Below, piece after piece: positions 21,546 to 32,698 of a stretch of 64,000 bases of DNA. The DNA is taken from the NCBI GenBank assembly GCA_012861695.1, contig JAAOOA010000280.1:109501-173500 (forward strand), written 5' to 3'. Source of the stretch: Trematomus loennbergii. Its lineage: Eukaryota; Chordata; Actinopteri; Perciformes; Nototheniidae. How positions within the stretch are numbered: the stretch's first letter is position 1; each line of letters begins with the position of its first letter. The position numbers and the translations under genes are program-made. A model generated the notes under the pieces. That model searched no databases. It saw only the letters and a program-made list of their open reading frames with translations, and was not told the DNA's origin.

Positions 21546-22205
21546 AGAGTTATGGCAGGAAATTAGCTCCATAGATTACAGCAGCACAATGTAAAGAAGC
21601 AAACAGGGCAGTGTGTTAATGAGGTCACCTGAGAGCAGCTCGTTAACAGCTCTCATTAAGGCCGGAGCTCGTTAGTCCACAGAGTCCAAGCTGCAGCTCA
21701 TTAACAACCACAACATCATTTCATCATCTGCAGGATGTTTTTACCGCCCTGACCTCTGCCCTGCAGGCTTCTCACTTTATGTGAGTGACATCTCAGTACT
21801 TTTGTATGTACATGTACTGTTTGAGAGCATGAGGGCCAATATGTAGTATGTTAAAATGCACTCTCAGTACTGGATGGTGCATCATACCGGTCAAACAGTT
21901 GAGAGGAAACGGCAGACACATCTCACTATCAACAGCATCTCGGCTACGACACTGAAGTTACACAACAAAGTGCGATTGCGGATCCTCTCGTGAACCTAGC
22001 ACCACACAAGCTATACATGTGGGGTGGTTTCTATATTCAAATACTCAGTGTTTCTGCTAGCCGGTATTTGACTGTAAAAATGGTAGAATATAAATCTCTC
22101 GGTCATGTTGTACAGTAAAAATAATTAGCTGTAAGCACAATTGAAAGTGTATCAAAAATACTTTTAATAGACAAGTCAGCACCTACGTACCAAGTTTATG
22201 ATAAA

Positions 22206-23830
22206 GGGCAACTTGCAGGGTTTTTTTTTATACTAGATTTATGCTTAACCTTGCCTGAAAATTACAATTAAAAAGTTAATGCAGGATTTGATATGTTTTA
22301 CGAGACATAAGGGCAGGAATTCAGAGGGGAAAGGAGACGTTTTGAGCTCAGCTACTAAAAACTGCTTTTTTTTAACGTCATACGTCAAACGCCTCATATT
22401 ACGTCACATGGGGGAGCAACTTTCTCGGACTCCTTCTCTGCCCAATCCGCGGTAGTAGTTTGTAGTTGGTTTGAGCGGTTGTGATTTAGTGAGCTGGTAT
22501 TTTTTCGGTAATTTTACATTGCATTTCACCATTTTTAATCATGGTGAGCTATTGTGTTTGTGCAGGTTGCACAAACTCGAGCCTGTCAGGCAGAGTTCCC
22601 GTTAGAATAATTATTTGCCGGTCAACATGTCCGTTACAGTTTAAATCTTCCGGACAAAATTAGAAAAGTACCGGTCAAAGGTCTTCTATGTTATTTATTG
22701 AACTTGAAACAAATTGATATGATTCGATATTAAACAAACTAATTATAGTAGATTAATTAACTATTCAAACGTGTACAGTAATTTACAATAACACGGGAAT
22801 AATACGGAGCGCTCTCCCCCTCTCTGACAACACGCCAGTATCATGCAGCTCGCGGATCCAGTAATGAGTGACCTGACAGTAAAACTAAACATATCTATAA
22901 CTAGTTTAGGTAGTTTGAGAGGTAATTAAAATAGCTACGTGTGATATTCTAACCTGAAGTGTGTGTTTTGTTCCGCTCACCGCTGCAGGTGATCATGCAG
23001 AGATGCGTGTCGACTCGTCAGCAGCAGCTGATCTCTCCCGTCAGATTAGACTTTACTCGCGTTTATCTCCATATCGATCAGATCTAGCTAGTTCTAGCTA
23101 ATGATATGACTACCTGCATATTAAAAGACACCTAAACAATAAGCGTCGCTATGCAACCGGGTGAGGCACAAAGTATAGCGCAGCATTATGCATTTGTTTA
23201 CATGCCCACCGGAACCCAGAGGCATTACCAACAGATCAACGCACAATCAACCCATACAGGACATCTCTTTCTCCACATTAAGTGTAGACATTAGAATTGA
23301 CTATTCTTGTCTGTCACATACTCTTTTGTCTGTCACATAAGTGGCGCAACTGATGCGGTATTGCGCTAAGGGGAAATCATTTTGACCGGATGTAGATTTT
23401 TTTAACGCTGCTGTGTGGACGCTCCGTTATGGATCACTATCAACAGTCTGCCAGTAACGTTACTATATTATCAATACTTTAGTTATAGCCTGATATATGA
23501 TAGCTAACTTTACAAAGTTGTGATGTGACGACGTTAGCTAACATTAACTGTAGCTAATGCGGTCACTCACCAAGGCAGCTGCCCTGTTCTCCACTGGTTC
23601 TCCTCACACCACAGCTCCATTCTCTCCGATGGCCGTTATTTCTTCTAATCCTTGGCTGCTCCTGGTCTCTTGGACGCCCCTTGGTCTTTTTTTATGGGAA
23701 AGTAAAAATGTCTTACAAAAACAGATGTCACTGTAGTGTATATTTATGTTTTCGTTTTTTTTAAATCTAGTGTATACATCATTTTCCTACACATTTATTC
23801 ACTGGTGTCTCTAACCTGCAAGTTGCTCTT
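22206..23830 (+). mobile_element. THAP-type DNA transposon remnant (copy 1)
   Basis: Terminal inverted repeats GGGCAACTTGCAGG / CCTGCAAGTTGCTC are flanked by TAAA at 22202-22205 and 23831-23834. OR unit copy 3 has a single TAAA at 60758-60761 with nothing inserted, so it is the empty site. Inside, ATG 22541 opens MVSYCVCAGCTNSSLSG, the start of a THAP C2CH finger, interrupted at 22591 by a hAT. The internal part has lost about 1 kb relative to copy 2 (hAT right end to mid-Harbinger). The THAP domain and 4-bp duplication suggest Kolobok or P-like; TAAA rather than TTAA leaves this open. Confidence 0.8.
22591..23390. mobile_element. hAT element, 3' truncated (copy 1)
   Basis: Begins CAGAGTTCCCGTTAG next to CTGTCAGG (22583-22590), as in the complete copy at 47467-48316. 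It stops at about 23390 where a deletion joins it to the right end of a Harbinger-like element (about 23395-23426). Confidence 0.8.
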
Positions 23831-23834
23831 TAAA

Positions 23835-25235
23835 CAAATGTTTATGATTCTTATACGTTTAGTTCAGCAGGATCATCTCCACATATTAACACGTCTTTGT
23901 GATTTCTAAAGTAAAAGGCTTATTAAATAAGTGGAATTGTCGTCTTTGTCCAGCACAGTGATTGAGAGAGGGGGTTGAGCTGCCAGTCAGATTACATTAG
24001 AGGCCGTAACGAGGACACAACGGGTATTTTCCCGCGGGACACGAAGAGCTGTCTCCTGGTGTGTTTTAGTCATAATGAGTAATATTGCACAATGACCAAG
24101 AAAGACGGATGATTGAAATATAATAAAATGTCTCTGAGGATCATGTCCATCCCGAATAAGTGAAAGATTGTGTTTTTTTGGTTAATTCAATTTGTGCTCT
24201 TTCATGAATGTTAATTGGATGTCAGTCACACTGGATGTGCTCATGAAGTGAACAGATGCTAACCAGCGGCCCACAGCGCTGCACATGTTCCTCCTTTAAC
24301 ACGTTTAGACTCAAAACCAAACATCATCCAGCAAATAGATGGATATGAGACAATAGATGTTTTGCATCCATTCCCAGACAGTTTGAACCTTTCTATGCGG
24401 TGCGTGGTCGAGGATCTCTTTATTTTGACCTTAAGGGCTATATATGAGGCCCTAAAGACACTGCTCCTGTATCAAATGCACACATTGATGCCACCAAATA
24501 ACACAATGAAAATAGAAAGTATTACAAACAGAACCGTCTTCTTAATAGTTACATTTAACTGGAATTAATTTACATTAATTATTAATATATACACAAATAT
24601 TCAACCTTCAAATTACCATTTCAAATCAACATAGCTCTGCACACTTACCAAAGAACAGTTAAAAGCAACTACATGATTAGTGACTTTATCCTTTCCTTAA
24701 AAGCCGTGCTTTGTATTGGTCGGGCGTATCAGAACATCTTAAAATGTGTGTGTGGAAATCTCAGTTCATTTGGAGGGCTGAGAGATTATGGCCTAAGAAA
24801 CGGCTCCGTGTTACAGGACGGGTGGTTTGCACGGAGGAGCAAAAAAATGAAGTCAACCCATATCGACCCTAAATATAGTCTATGTTAAGAACGAGAAAGG
24901 TTTTAACATATATGTCGTTTTTTGTAAACATATGACAAATATGTGAAGGTGACGAAGTCAGAGCATCCTCCTATGAGCCGGGGCCCAATTTAACCCCTGT
25001 GTGTATCTGATACCTGAACATATTACTAACATAAAACAAAGTACTGAATTAATCAAAGGAACGCTTTAAATATTACTATTTTAAGATGTTTATGTCTATT
25101 TTACATTAACTTGACATTGCCTTCTCAGAACCTGCCATTCCAAACAACATGATATTTGTGATTGGCAGATGACCTTTAATGAATATATAATGAGCTCCGT
25201 GGAGGAAGAAGGATGGTGATAAAAGCAGCATCACA
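23835..25235. other. Conserved non-coding block of OR unit, copy 1
   Basis: Near-identical to 49902-51307 and 60762-62165. The short frames (e.g. MISDFILSLKAVLCIGRAY at 24673) recur in all three copies because the DNA is duplicated, not because of visible coding constraint; they have no family motif. A promoter for the OR gene may lie here or in the following minisatellite, but I cannot point to it. Confidence 0.6.
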
Positions 25236-25645
25236 GCTTCATGTTCACTGAGATGCTGTCTGTCTGTACATGCTTCATCATATCTACATTAATGTTGTAT
25301 TAATGTTTCACCAGCTGGATTCAGGTCAGTTTCTCCTCATGTTCACTGAGATGCTGTCTGTCTGTACATGCTTCATCATATTTACATTAATGTTGTATTA
25401 ATGTTTCACCAGCTGGATTCAGGTCAGTTTCTCCTCATGTTCACTGAGATGCTGTCTCTGTCTGTACATGCTTCATCATATCTACATTAATGTTGTATTA
25501 ATGTTTCACCAGCTGGATTCAGGTCTGTTTCTCCTCATGTTCACTGAGATGCTCTCTGTCTGTACATGCTTCATCATATCTACATTAATGTTATACTAAT
25601 GTTTCACCAGCTGGATTCAGGTCAGTTTCTCCTCATGTTTCGTGT
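25236..25645 (+). repeat. 98-bp minisatellite upstream of OR, copy 1 (4 units)
   Basis: GTTCACTGAGATGCT recurs at 25243, 25341, 25439 and 25539. Each unit contains CACCAG|CTGGATTCAG|GTCAGT, i.e. a 10-nt segment bounded by acceptor-like AG and donor-like GT. Degenerate versions (AACAG|GTGGATTCAG|GTCAG) continue to about 26200. Confidence 0.92.
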
Positions 25646-26591
25646 TCATTGTGATGATTGTCTGCTGGTTTATGACTCATTTCACATATATGTCATATGT
25701 ATAACCACTCTTTAAATCATTGTTATATGCTCATGCTTTTGTTTAACAGGTGGAGGTCAGTTTCTCCTCATGTTTACTGAGATTATGTTTCTGTTTTCAT
25801 GATTAATCATATATTAACATTCTTTAAATGAATGTTATCAATATTAATGTTGTGTGTATATATAACATAATTGTTTAAACAGGTGGATTCAGGTCTTTTC
25901 TCCGCCTGCTTCGTGTTCACTGTAATAATCTTTCTGCCTTTTCCTGATTCATTATGAAACAAAATATGTACTTTATATTAATGCTGTATATATTAATGTT
26001 ATATAAACTGAAGTTAATGTTTAAACAGGTAGATTCAGGTCAGTTTCTCCTCACGTTTCGTGTCCCTTGTGCTAATGTTAGTTTAATATCTCACTTATAA
26101 ATGTTATTTTGAAGTCATATGTATAAATGTTTCTTACATTATTGTTATATATTCACGTTAATGTTTTAACAGGTGGATTCAGGTCAGTTTCTCCTCATGT
26201 TTCGTGTTCCTTGTGATGATTGTTCTGCTGGTTTATGACTAATTTCACATATATTATTGTCATGTTTCTCATTTTTCGTGCTCATTGTGATGATGCTTTT
26301 GCCTGTTTCTGATTCATGATAGATATTTATCATTGACTTATACATTAATGTTCAAGCAGATATTTTAGTATCTGATTGTATACTAATTAACTGTAAATTC
26401 ATATTCTATGAATACACGTTTTAAATATGAATGTTAAATAAATGTGTTTCCTTATTCCTACTGTATACGTCAATGTGATATAAACTAATGTTATCCTTTA
26501 TTTAGATGTTAACAGGTTGGTTAGCTCTGTTGTTGTTACTGTTGTTGTTGTTGACCTGAGGTCACAGCGTGCTGTTTGTTGGGGTCTCCTC
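25646..26591 (+). other. 5' flank of OR gene copy 1
   Basis: AT-rich DNA with decayed minisatellite units. The phrase TTAACAGGTTGG at about 26510 looks like a splice acceptor just upstream of the OR coding exon, fitting the usual OR structure of one coding exon preceded by non-coding exons. Confidence 0.55.
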
Positions 26592-27536
26592 ATGACGTCA
26601 GCAGGGTTTAACGTGACCTCGTCCCTGACGCTGGTCGGTTCTCCTCGCTGTCTGGCCACAGCTCGCTCTTATTCTTCGTGTTTTTGTTGCTGTACCTCTT
26701 CGTGTTGTTCAGTGACTCTCTGGTGATTTATATCATCTGTTCGCAGCGAGCTCTTCACCGGCCCATGTTTGCCTTCGTGGCATCATTTCTGCTGAACTCT
26801 CTCACAGCTAGCACACTGATTTATCCTAAACTTCTGTCAGATATGTTGCTGTCCGGCGCCGGCTTGGTGCAGGTGTCCCGGACTTTGTGTCTGTGCCAGG
26901 GTTTCTTTGTTACCACTCTTGGTGGAGCTAGCTTCATGCTATTGTCGGCCATGGCCTTTGACCGCTACCTGTCCATCTGCCACCCGATGCACTACGCTGT
27001 GCTGGTAACTCCTGCCAAGGTGGTGCTGATGTTGCTTTTCTGCTGGATGCTGCCCTCCATTCTAGTGGCAGTCTATACGCTGCTGGCTAGCCGCTTACCG
27101 CTCTGCAGGGTGCAGCTCAACAGGGTCTACTGCGACCTCTTCAGCATTGTGAGCCTGAGCTGCGGTGGTGCTGAAGCGCAGCTGAGTGGACTATACATTC
27201 TGCTGATCGCAGCAGTTATCTTGTTCCTGCCCGCCACCTTCTTGCTCTTCTCCTACGCTAGGATCCTCTTCATCTGTCTGCGGCGCTCACGTAGCTTCAG
27301 CAGCAAAGCTCTACACACCTGTCTTCCTCACCTGCTCGTCTTCTTTAACTATTCCATCAGCATCTTCTTAGATCTGATGCTTCGCCGCCTGCAGAGCAAC
27401 AGAGAATCTGACACCACCCATCACCTCCATTGTGATTCTAGTACCCACTGTGCTGAACCCCGTGGTGTACGGACTGAAGTTAAAGGAGGTGTTCACGCAT
27501 GTGAAGAGGCTGCTGAGCTGCCGCAGAGACAGCTGA
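26592..27536 (+). pseudogene. Olfactory receptor, copy 1 (frame broken twice)
   Basis: Seen: ATG 26592 opens MTSAGFNVTSSLTLVG, with an N-glycosylation site NVT. A one-base loss near 26640 (GGTTCTCC versus GGTTTCTCC in copy 2) shifts the frame. From 26678 the seven-helix body is open, with LHRPMF in the first intracellular loop, MAFDRYLSICHPMHY after TM3, and FSSKALHTCLPHL before TM6. A second shift near 27395 moves the TM7 signature PTVLNPVVYGLK to another frame, ending TGA 27534-27536. Total about 314 codons, normal for an OR. Known: ORs are odorant G-protein-coupled receptors of sensory neuron cilia. Inference: pseudogene, or an intact gene with indel errors, since each break is private to one copy. 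Confidence 0.88.
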
Positions 27537-27929
27537 TCCCAACACTGTTTGATTGCACCACACAAAGATCCATGCCAGAAGATGGTCCCGTCTCCATCCT
27601 CCCCTAGAGGGTCCTGTCAACTTCTATATCTAATAAAATATGAATAGGTGACATAAAAGAAAAGTACCAAAATGTATGAACAAATACAAAAACTAGAAAT
27701 TAAAAAGTATAAATACGTAAACAAAATATTAAGAATACCGTCAATACCGTTCCAGTGCATAATGTTTAAGGTACTAGAAGATTGTTTACTTATGTTATAC
27801 GTATATTTGAGGTTTGCATTTCTAAGGAAAAGGTTCCCAGAATTCTTCAAACATATTTAGTATTCCAGCGTGTGAGGTGGTCTACTAGGGGCCGTGGTGG
27901 TTGTACAGTCTGACTGCTACAGGAAGGAA
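27537..27929. other. 3' flank of OR copy 1
   Basis: Matches the flank of copy 2 but lacks about 130 bp present there (about 53835-53965). AT-rich; no gene seen. Confidence 0.6.
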
Positions 27930-28350
27930 GGAACTGTGGTATCTCTCCGTGAAACACTGTGGTACAGCAGCCTCACTGAAGGAGCTGTGGTATCTCTCTG
28001 TGAAACACTGTGGTGCAGCAGCCTCACTGAAGGACCTGTGGTATCTCTCTGTGAAACACTGTGGTGCAGCAGCCTCACTGAAGGACCTGTGGTGTCTCTC
28101 TGTGAAACACTGTGGTGCAGCAGCCTCACTGAAGGACCTGTGGTATCTCTCTGTGAAACACTGTGGTGCAGCAGCCTCACTGAAGGACCTGTGGTGTCTC
28201 TCTGTGAAACACTGTGGTGCAGCAGCCTCACTGAAGGACCTGTGGTATCTCTCTGTGAAACACTGTGGTGCAGCAGCCTCACTGAAGGACCTGTGGTTTC
28301 TCTCCGTGAAACACCGTGGTGCAGCAGCCTCACTGAAGGACCTGTGGTGT
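27930..28350 (+). repeat. 51-bp tandem array in LINE tail, copy 1 (8 units)
   Basis: CTGTGGTATCTCTCYGTGAAACAC recurs every 51 bp. As 51 is 17 codons, all frames stay open, explaining three long overlapping open frames. The flanks (GTTGTACAGTCTGACTGCTRCAGGAAGG and CAGACAGGGTGTCCAGCAGG) look like the 3' part of a fish LINE, so a short LINE segment has been amplified in place. Confidence 0.92.
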
Positions 28351-29434
28351 CTCTCTGTGCAGACAGGGTGTCCAGCAGGGAGGACAGCTCAGCCATGTGA
28401 TAGTTATTCTGGTTTAGCACTAGCAGCTTTGTAAATAGTGAGTTGTATTAGAGATCATTCAAAGCTACACTGAGGTGATCGGATGGTTTTACAGCAGTGG
28501 TCACCAACCAGTCGATCGTGCGGGTAGATCGCGCACCGTTTTAAAAGGTTACAAAAGAAAAGTAAAAAAAATATATATTTTTGTTTGAAGTTTTTAGATG
28601 TAAGCCTATCGTCGACCACCCCGTTAGCAGGTGTCACTTGATCAACGTGTCTTTGAGACATTCCCTGTCGCTCCCGAAAATAATAGATTGACTTCAAGTG
28701 ATGCTGCATATTTTAGAACTCACTGCACTTATGGTAGATACCAACTACAACTAAATGAACATATTTTACCATGATTTAATTGTAATACACGTTTCAACAT
28801 GATGCCGGAATAACTACATACTGATACCGGTTAGTATAACCATGAATTAATGCTCTGTCTGCAGACAAGACAGCAGGAGAAAAACCTTTTAAAATGCGTG
28901 TTTTCTGAATGGAGATCGGATCTATCAAGACTAAACTAACGTTGTATAATATATGCTCCGTCCACACTCATAACAACATGATACAGACACAGATACAACA
29001 GCGACTGTATTCGCCATGACACAGACAGTCTGTGGTTTGTACTTGTTTAACTTTTGTCTAGTTTCTGAACAGATATCAGGAGCTGTGAGCTCTGTGTGCT
29101 CACAGCTAACGGCTGATGTTTTGGTTTTCTGATTCAACGTCAGTGACGGCAGGCTGAGATCCTCACCGCTGATTGGCTACCGCGCGAACACGTATTGAAA
29201 GACGTTGCCGTTGACAACAAGGAACACTTCCGGTTTCACGTTAACATCGATTACAGCCGTTAAAATGCATTAAATAAAAAGTAATGAAAGAGTGTATGAG
29301 GAGAAAAGGCGTGTGGAAGTTATACAATGACCACACAACGTCTAAATCCTCTGTTATGTGCGATATCGGACATTGGAGAAAGAGGTGGGAGAACGACGTC
29401 ACCAGCCGCCATTGAAGGAGGAGCGCTGGATCGA

Positions 29435-30533
29435 TAGAGTGGCGAAGTCACGCCCATCTACTTCCGCCCCATGGGACCTTATTTCGGAAAAATAATGTAT
29501 TGAAGTCAATGGAGAGAGAAAACGTATCTTTCGATCCCGTTTGAATTATGCCATGAATTACACATATGATGTTTGTCAATCTTAAAAAATAATTTCCATG
29601 TCAAAAAAGTCACAGTTTGTCGTAAAACTGTTGAAATATAAGACTATGAAAAATACGTAACTACAAAGACTACAAATCCCAGAGTGATGTCACAATTGTT
29701 TTCCTCCACTAAGATCAGCGCCATATAGATATAATCTATCTATATGGCGCTGGCTAAGATAAGATAACTTTAACAAGATGCCTGTGTGCTTAGTACCAGG
29801 TTGTTATCATACCAGCAATGGGTCTTGCTCGTTCTTTCGCTTCCCGTCTGATGAAAGGACCAGGAGTACTCTGGATCATGCTAGCTAGTAGCTAGCACGT
29901 TAGTTAGCGTTACAGCCTTGTCATTTGTATTAGCCTTAACATGAAGTAACATTAAGTAACCCAACATGTTAAACAGTAAGAGTAGTAGTCATATTTCGTG
30001 AACCCTTTGAAGAGTACCGTCACCGGTGTGATCATTCTATAATACACAATTTAAGCCCGGGGAGAAATGCTAACGCTAGCGATCTTCTCTACTTCATGCT
30101 ATCTGCACATTTGGTTGACATTAAAACGACCAGGCAGTTCAGAGAGAGTCAAAGGAAGGCAGGCAGGCAGCTTTGCATGACATTCTTCAGGACGTGTTTC
30201 ATTGTGGTGATAGTGAGGGAAGTCAATCGTTTTGTTGACAAGACAGTAGTGACGGCCATCTTGGTGACGTGTGTTGTTCTGTGAGACCAGAGATGTAGTT
30301 CATTGAGCATTTCACACAAACAAATGTGTTACTTCACAGTTTTACGACACATTTTTTTTTTTTTGACTTGCAAAATTATCTTTTAAATTGACAAACATCA
30401 TATGTGTAATTCGTGGCACAATTCAAACGGGATCGAAAGATAATCTTTCTCTCTCTATTGACTTCAATACATAATTTTTCCGAAATAAGGTCCCAAGGAG
30501 GTCCACTGGAAGGGGAGGGACTTCGCCACTCTA
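29435..30533. mobile_element. Long-TIR THAP-type transposon nested in the hAT
   Basis: About 170 bp at each end (29435-29605 and 30365-30533) are inverted copies, beginning TAGAGTGGCGAAGTC. It contains a THAP start exon at 29778. The remaining internal sequence has no long frame, so it is decayed or deleted. Confidence 0.8.
29778..29888 (+). pseudogene. THAP-domain exon of a transposase, fragment
   Basis: ATG opens MPVCLVPGCYHTSNGSCSFF followed by RFPSDERTRSTLDHAS and a stop. The C-x4-C and FFRFP elements match the start of THAP C2CH fingers found in P-like and Kolobok transposases. The later C-x2-H part is absent, so this is either a first exon or a truncated domain. Confidence 0.65.
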
Positions 30534-30535
30534 TA

Positions 30536-31121
30536 CAGATGGAGGACAACGAGATCTCAAGCACTGCTTCACCCCGCCGCCTCCCCACCACAGCTGTGCT
30601 CCTGTACTCTCTGTTTGTTCCATTACCGCGCTACTAATTAAAGTACCCATTTGAACCTTTTGAGAGACTCCATTAGTCTCCTTATTTAAGCTTCTCTCCT
30701 GGACGCGAGAACAACGAACAGAAATCAACAGCCTCACAGTTAAAATGGCCCTTTATGTTATCTGCTCACTGCAAGATGTTGTTTTTTTTCTTTGTTGTTG
30801 TTGCTGTCAACAAAATAATTTACTCATTCACTCAAACAAATGGAAAATAAGCTACATACATTTACATTTAGGATTGTAATGAAGGAATGAATGAAACTTA
30901 AAATGATGTAAATATTATATTTATCCTTTTTGACATGTTAGTTATGTTGTGTTCTTGGTTTAATCAAATTGGAAGTTGCACCAAATGATTTGATGTAATT
31001 CAGATGCAATTAGCCGACATTAAAGGCCTCTCATAAAAGTACTGTCTGGGCCGTCTTTTTCACTCAATTCTGCAATAGGTAGATCTTGCCTTTCACATGG
31101 CCGAGGTCGGGGATCTTGGGC
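30536..31121. other. Internal hAT sequence without recognisable gene
   Basis: No coding frame with family motifs. The stretch at 30590-30740 ends with sequence reminiscent of an LTR edge, but no partner repeat was found. Confidence 0.4.
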
Positions 31122-31125
31122 TTAA

Positions 31126-31977
31126 GGCGAGACACGGCAGGCAAAAACATCGTTTTTCATGCACTGGTCAATTTTGAGATGTTGTGCTATTTTGATTCCA
31201 TAACATGTTTTCTTTCAGGTTTTGGAAGGAAAACGTACAAAATACACATTTAGGTGTTTATTTGACTAAAGTTTGTCTATTTGCGTCTATAGGTTTCTCC
31301 TAAACTCACCAAAAGTTAGCTTTCTAACGTAACATAAAGTACCGCAACCGCTGTTTGGACCATGTCATCACAGGTATCGTTGGAAAGTTCCGTCTCTCCT
31401 GCACAATCTCATCGGATCCAAATATAGTCATTTCCTTTGTATCAGCAACCAATCGTGAAAGTACAAAGGGGTCTTAAACCCAAAAACGAAATCTCATTGG
31501 CTGGTGTCAATTTCTGACAACGTGATTCGTTCAGATGCGTCACATGGTGTGCTAAAACACTTCCTGGTTCAGCTTTCCGCTGGAAATTTAAATCTCAAAA
31601 TGGCAAAAGAACAGCGATAAAAACGTTCACAGAGAAGACGACAACAATTGTCACTTGCACAAAGCAAGGTTAGACAAAAACAAATGATCCCGAACACGAA
31701 ATACCTTCACGGAGTGCGTTGAGGCGCAAGCTGTCATCCAGAGAACAGGAGGGTTTAGGTAGCGCCTCACAGCAATCTATAAAGGTCGTTTTCTTAAATG
31801 TATTAAAATATGCGCATATTTTATGAGATGATGGCTCATTTGCATATTTAAACATGCTATTTCATAAAACTTGTAATACAAAAAACAATTGTCTTGATGT
31901 AAGTAATTAACTGGAGATATTTCTAGCTGATATCTTTAAGGAAAAAAAATTACCCTATTCCCTCGTAGTGTCTCGCC
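31126..31977. mobile_element. TTAA-flanked MITE (Kolobok-like) nested near hAT right end
   Basis: TTAA at 31122-31125 and 31978-31981 brackets inverted ends GGCGAGACAC.../...GTGTCTCGCC. It is 852 bp with no transposase. The 4-bp TTAA duplication fits Kolobok; piggyBac also uses TTAA, but its ends normally start CCY. Confidence 0.82.
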
Positions 31978-32007
31978 TTAAAAAGGTTGGTGACCACTGT
32001 TTTACAG

Positions 32008-32402
32008 CATCCTCTGTTAGTGACTGCAGGAGGACATATGACTATAACATCTCATATTAGGAAGTGCAGCTGCATTAATTATTTCTTTATCAAATTCAGA
32101 TACAAAAAACACATCAAATTTCTTTGTTTGAGTTTATCTCACTGTAAAAATTGCAAAGTCATCTTCATGGAGCTAATGTACTATCTCTCCTCATATAAAT
32201 GTAAAAAATGCTCCAAACTTACTGAAACTCTCTCTAAAACATGTCCAACTAAAACCACCAGACTCAGGGACAGTTTCATCCCACAGGCCATAAGACTATT
32301 AAACACCTGAACTTTTGAAACAACATCCATAACATTAATCTGGCTGCAATTTAGAAAGTATTGATCTAATATATCATATTCCAATCACTTGTATATAGAC
32401 TC
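32008..32402 (+). mobile_element. LINE 3' end (Rex1/CR1-like), continuation of OR unit copy 1
   Basis: Plus strand from 32167 reads an ORF tail ending TTRLRDSFIPQAIRLLNT and TGA at 32308-32310, resembling the C-terminus of fish CR1/Rex-group LINE proteins. It contains the empty TTAA site (32075-32078) of the element inserted at 54867-56552 in copy 2. Truncated at about 32402, whereas copy 2 continues to its tail at about 57038. Confidence 0.75.
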
Positions 32403-32698
32403 TTATCCTGTTAAGCCCTGAGCCTGTTTTTCAGGTCTCAGGCTCGAAAATGACATTCCCAGAACGAATGACTATATCTTCCTTCTAAAAGGGTTAAATT
32501 AATAATCTTTTTTCACCCACGGATCTATGGGTTGGGGGTATTGTTCCGCACGAACATTTTAGTTAACCGGACTCCTGTTGATGTGAAATCCGAAAACATT
32601 TAAAAAAAAATAATAATACTTTATTCCGAGTTTGCTTGCTTTTCTCTTTGGAGGTCATCACATAACGGCATTGTAATACACGGTGTTGGAGCAGAACA
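32403..32698. other. Unassigned spacer
   Basis: About 300 bp; a short inverted repeat at 32412-32448 (CCTGAGCCTG/CAGGCTC). Nothing else recognised. Confidence 0.5.

Larger units (their letters stand above)
21546..28494 (+). repeat. OR-gene segmental duplication unit, copy 1
   Basis: Starts near GAGTTATGGCA and runs through the conserved block, a THAP-type transposon, the 98-bp minisatellite, the OR frame and the LINE tail. It matches 40471 onward and 60135 onward at what looks like well above 95% outside insertions. Interrupted by a hAT at 28495-31999, then resumes to about 32400. Confidence 0.92.
28495..31999. mobile_element. hAT transposon, 3.5 kb, with nested insertions
   Basis: Terminal inverted repeats CAGTGGTCACCAACC / GGTTGGTGACCACTG are perfect and the 8-bp target duplication TTTTACAG flanks it exactly (28487-28494 and 32000-32007). 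OR unit copy 2 at about 54790 shows the uninterrupted LINE sequence. No full transposase is seen. About 28768-29115 has a related copy at 42290-42620. Two further transposons lie inside. Confidence 0.92.

Noticed and set aside
21360..21572. Candidate missing Ig exon of the CTLA-4-like gene
   Set aside because: Minus-strand frame lacks the Cys-Trp-Cys spacing of a V domain and has no suitable splice phase.
24362..24888. Short frames repeated in all three OR units (MHPFPDSLNLSM, MISDFILSLKAV)
   Set aside because: Conserved only because the DNA is duplicated; no motif, and frames end at different indels in each copy.
27894..28434. Three overlapping frames of 168-177 codons
   Set aside because: Product of the 51-bp array.
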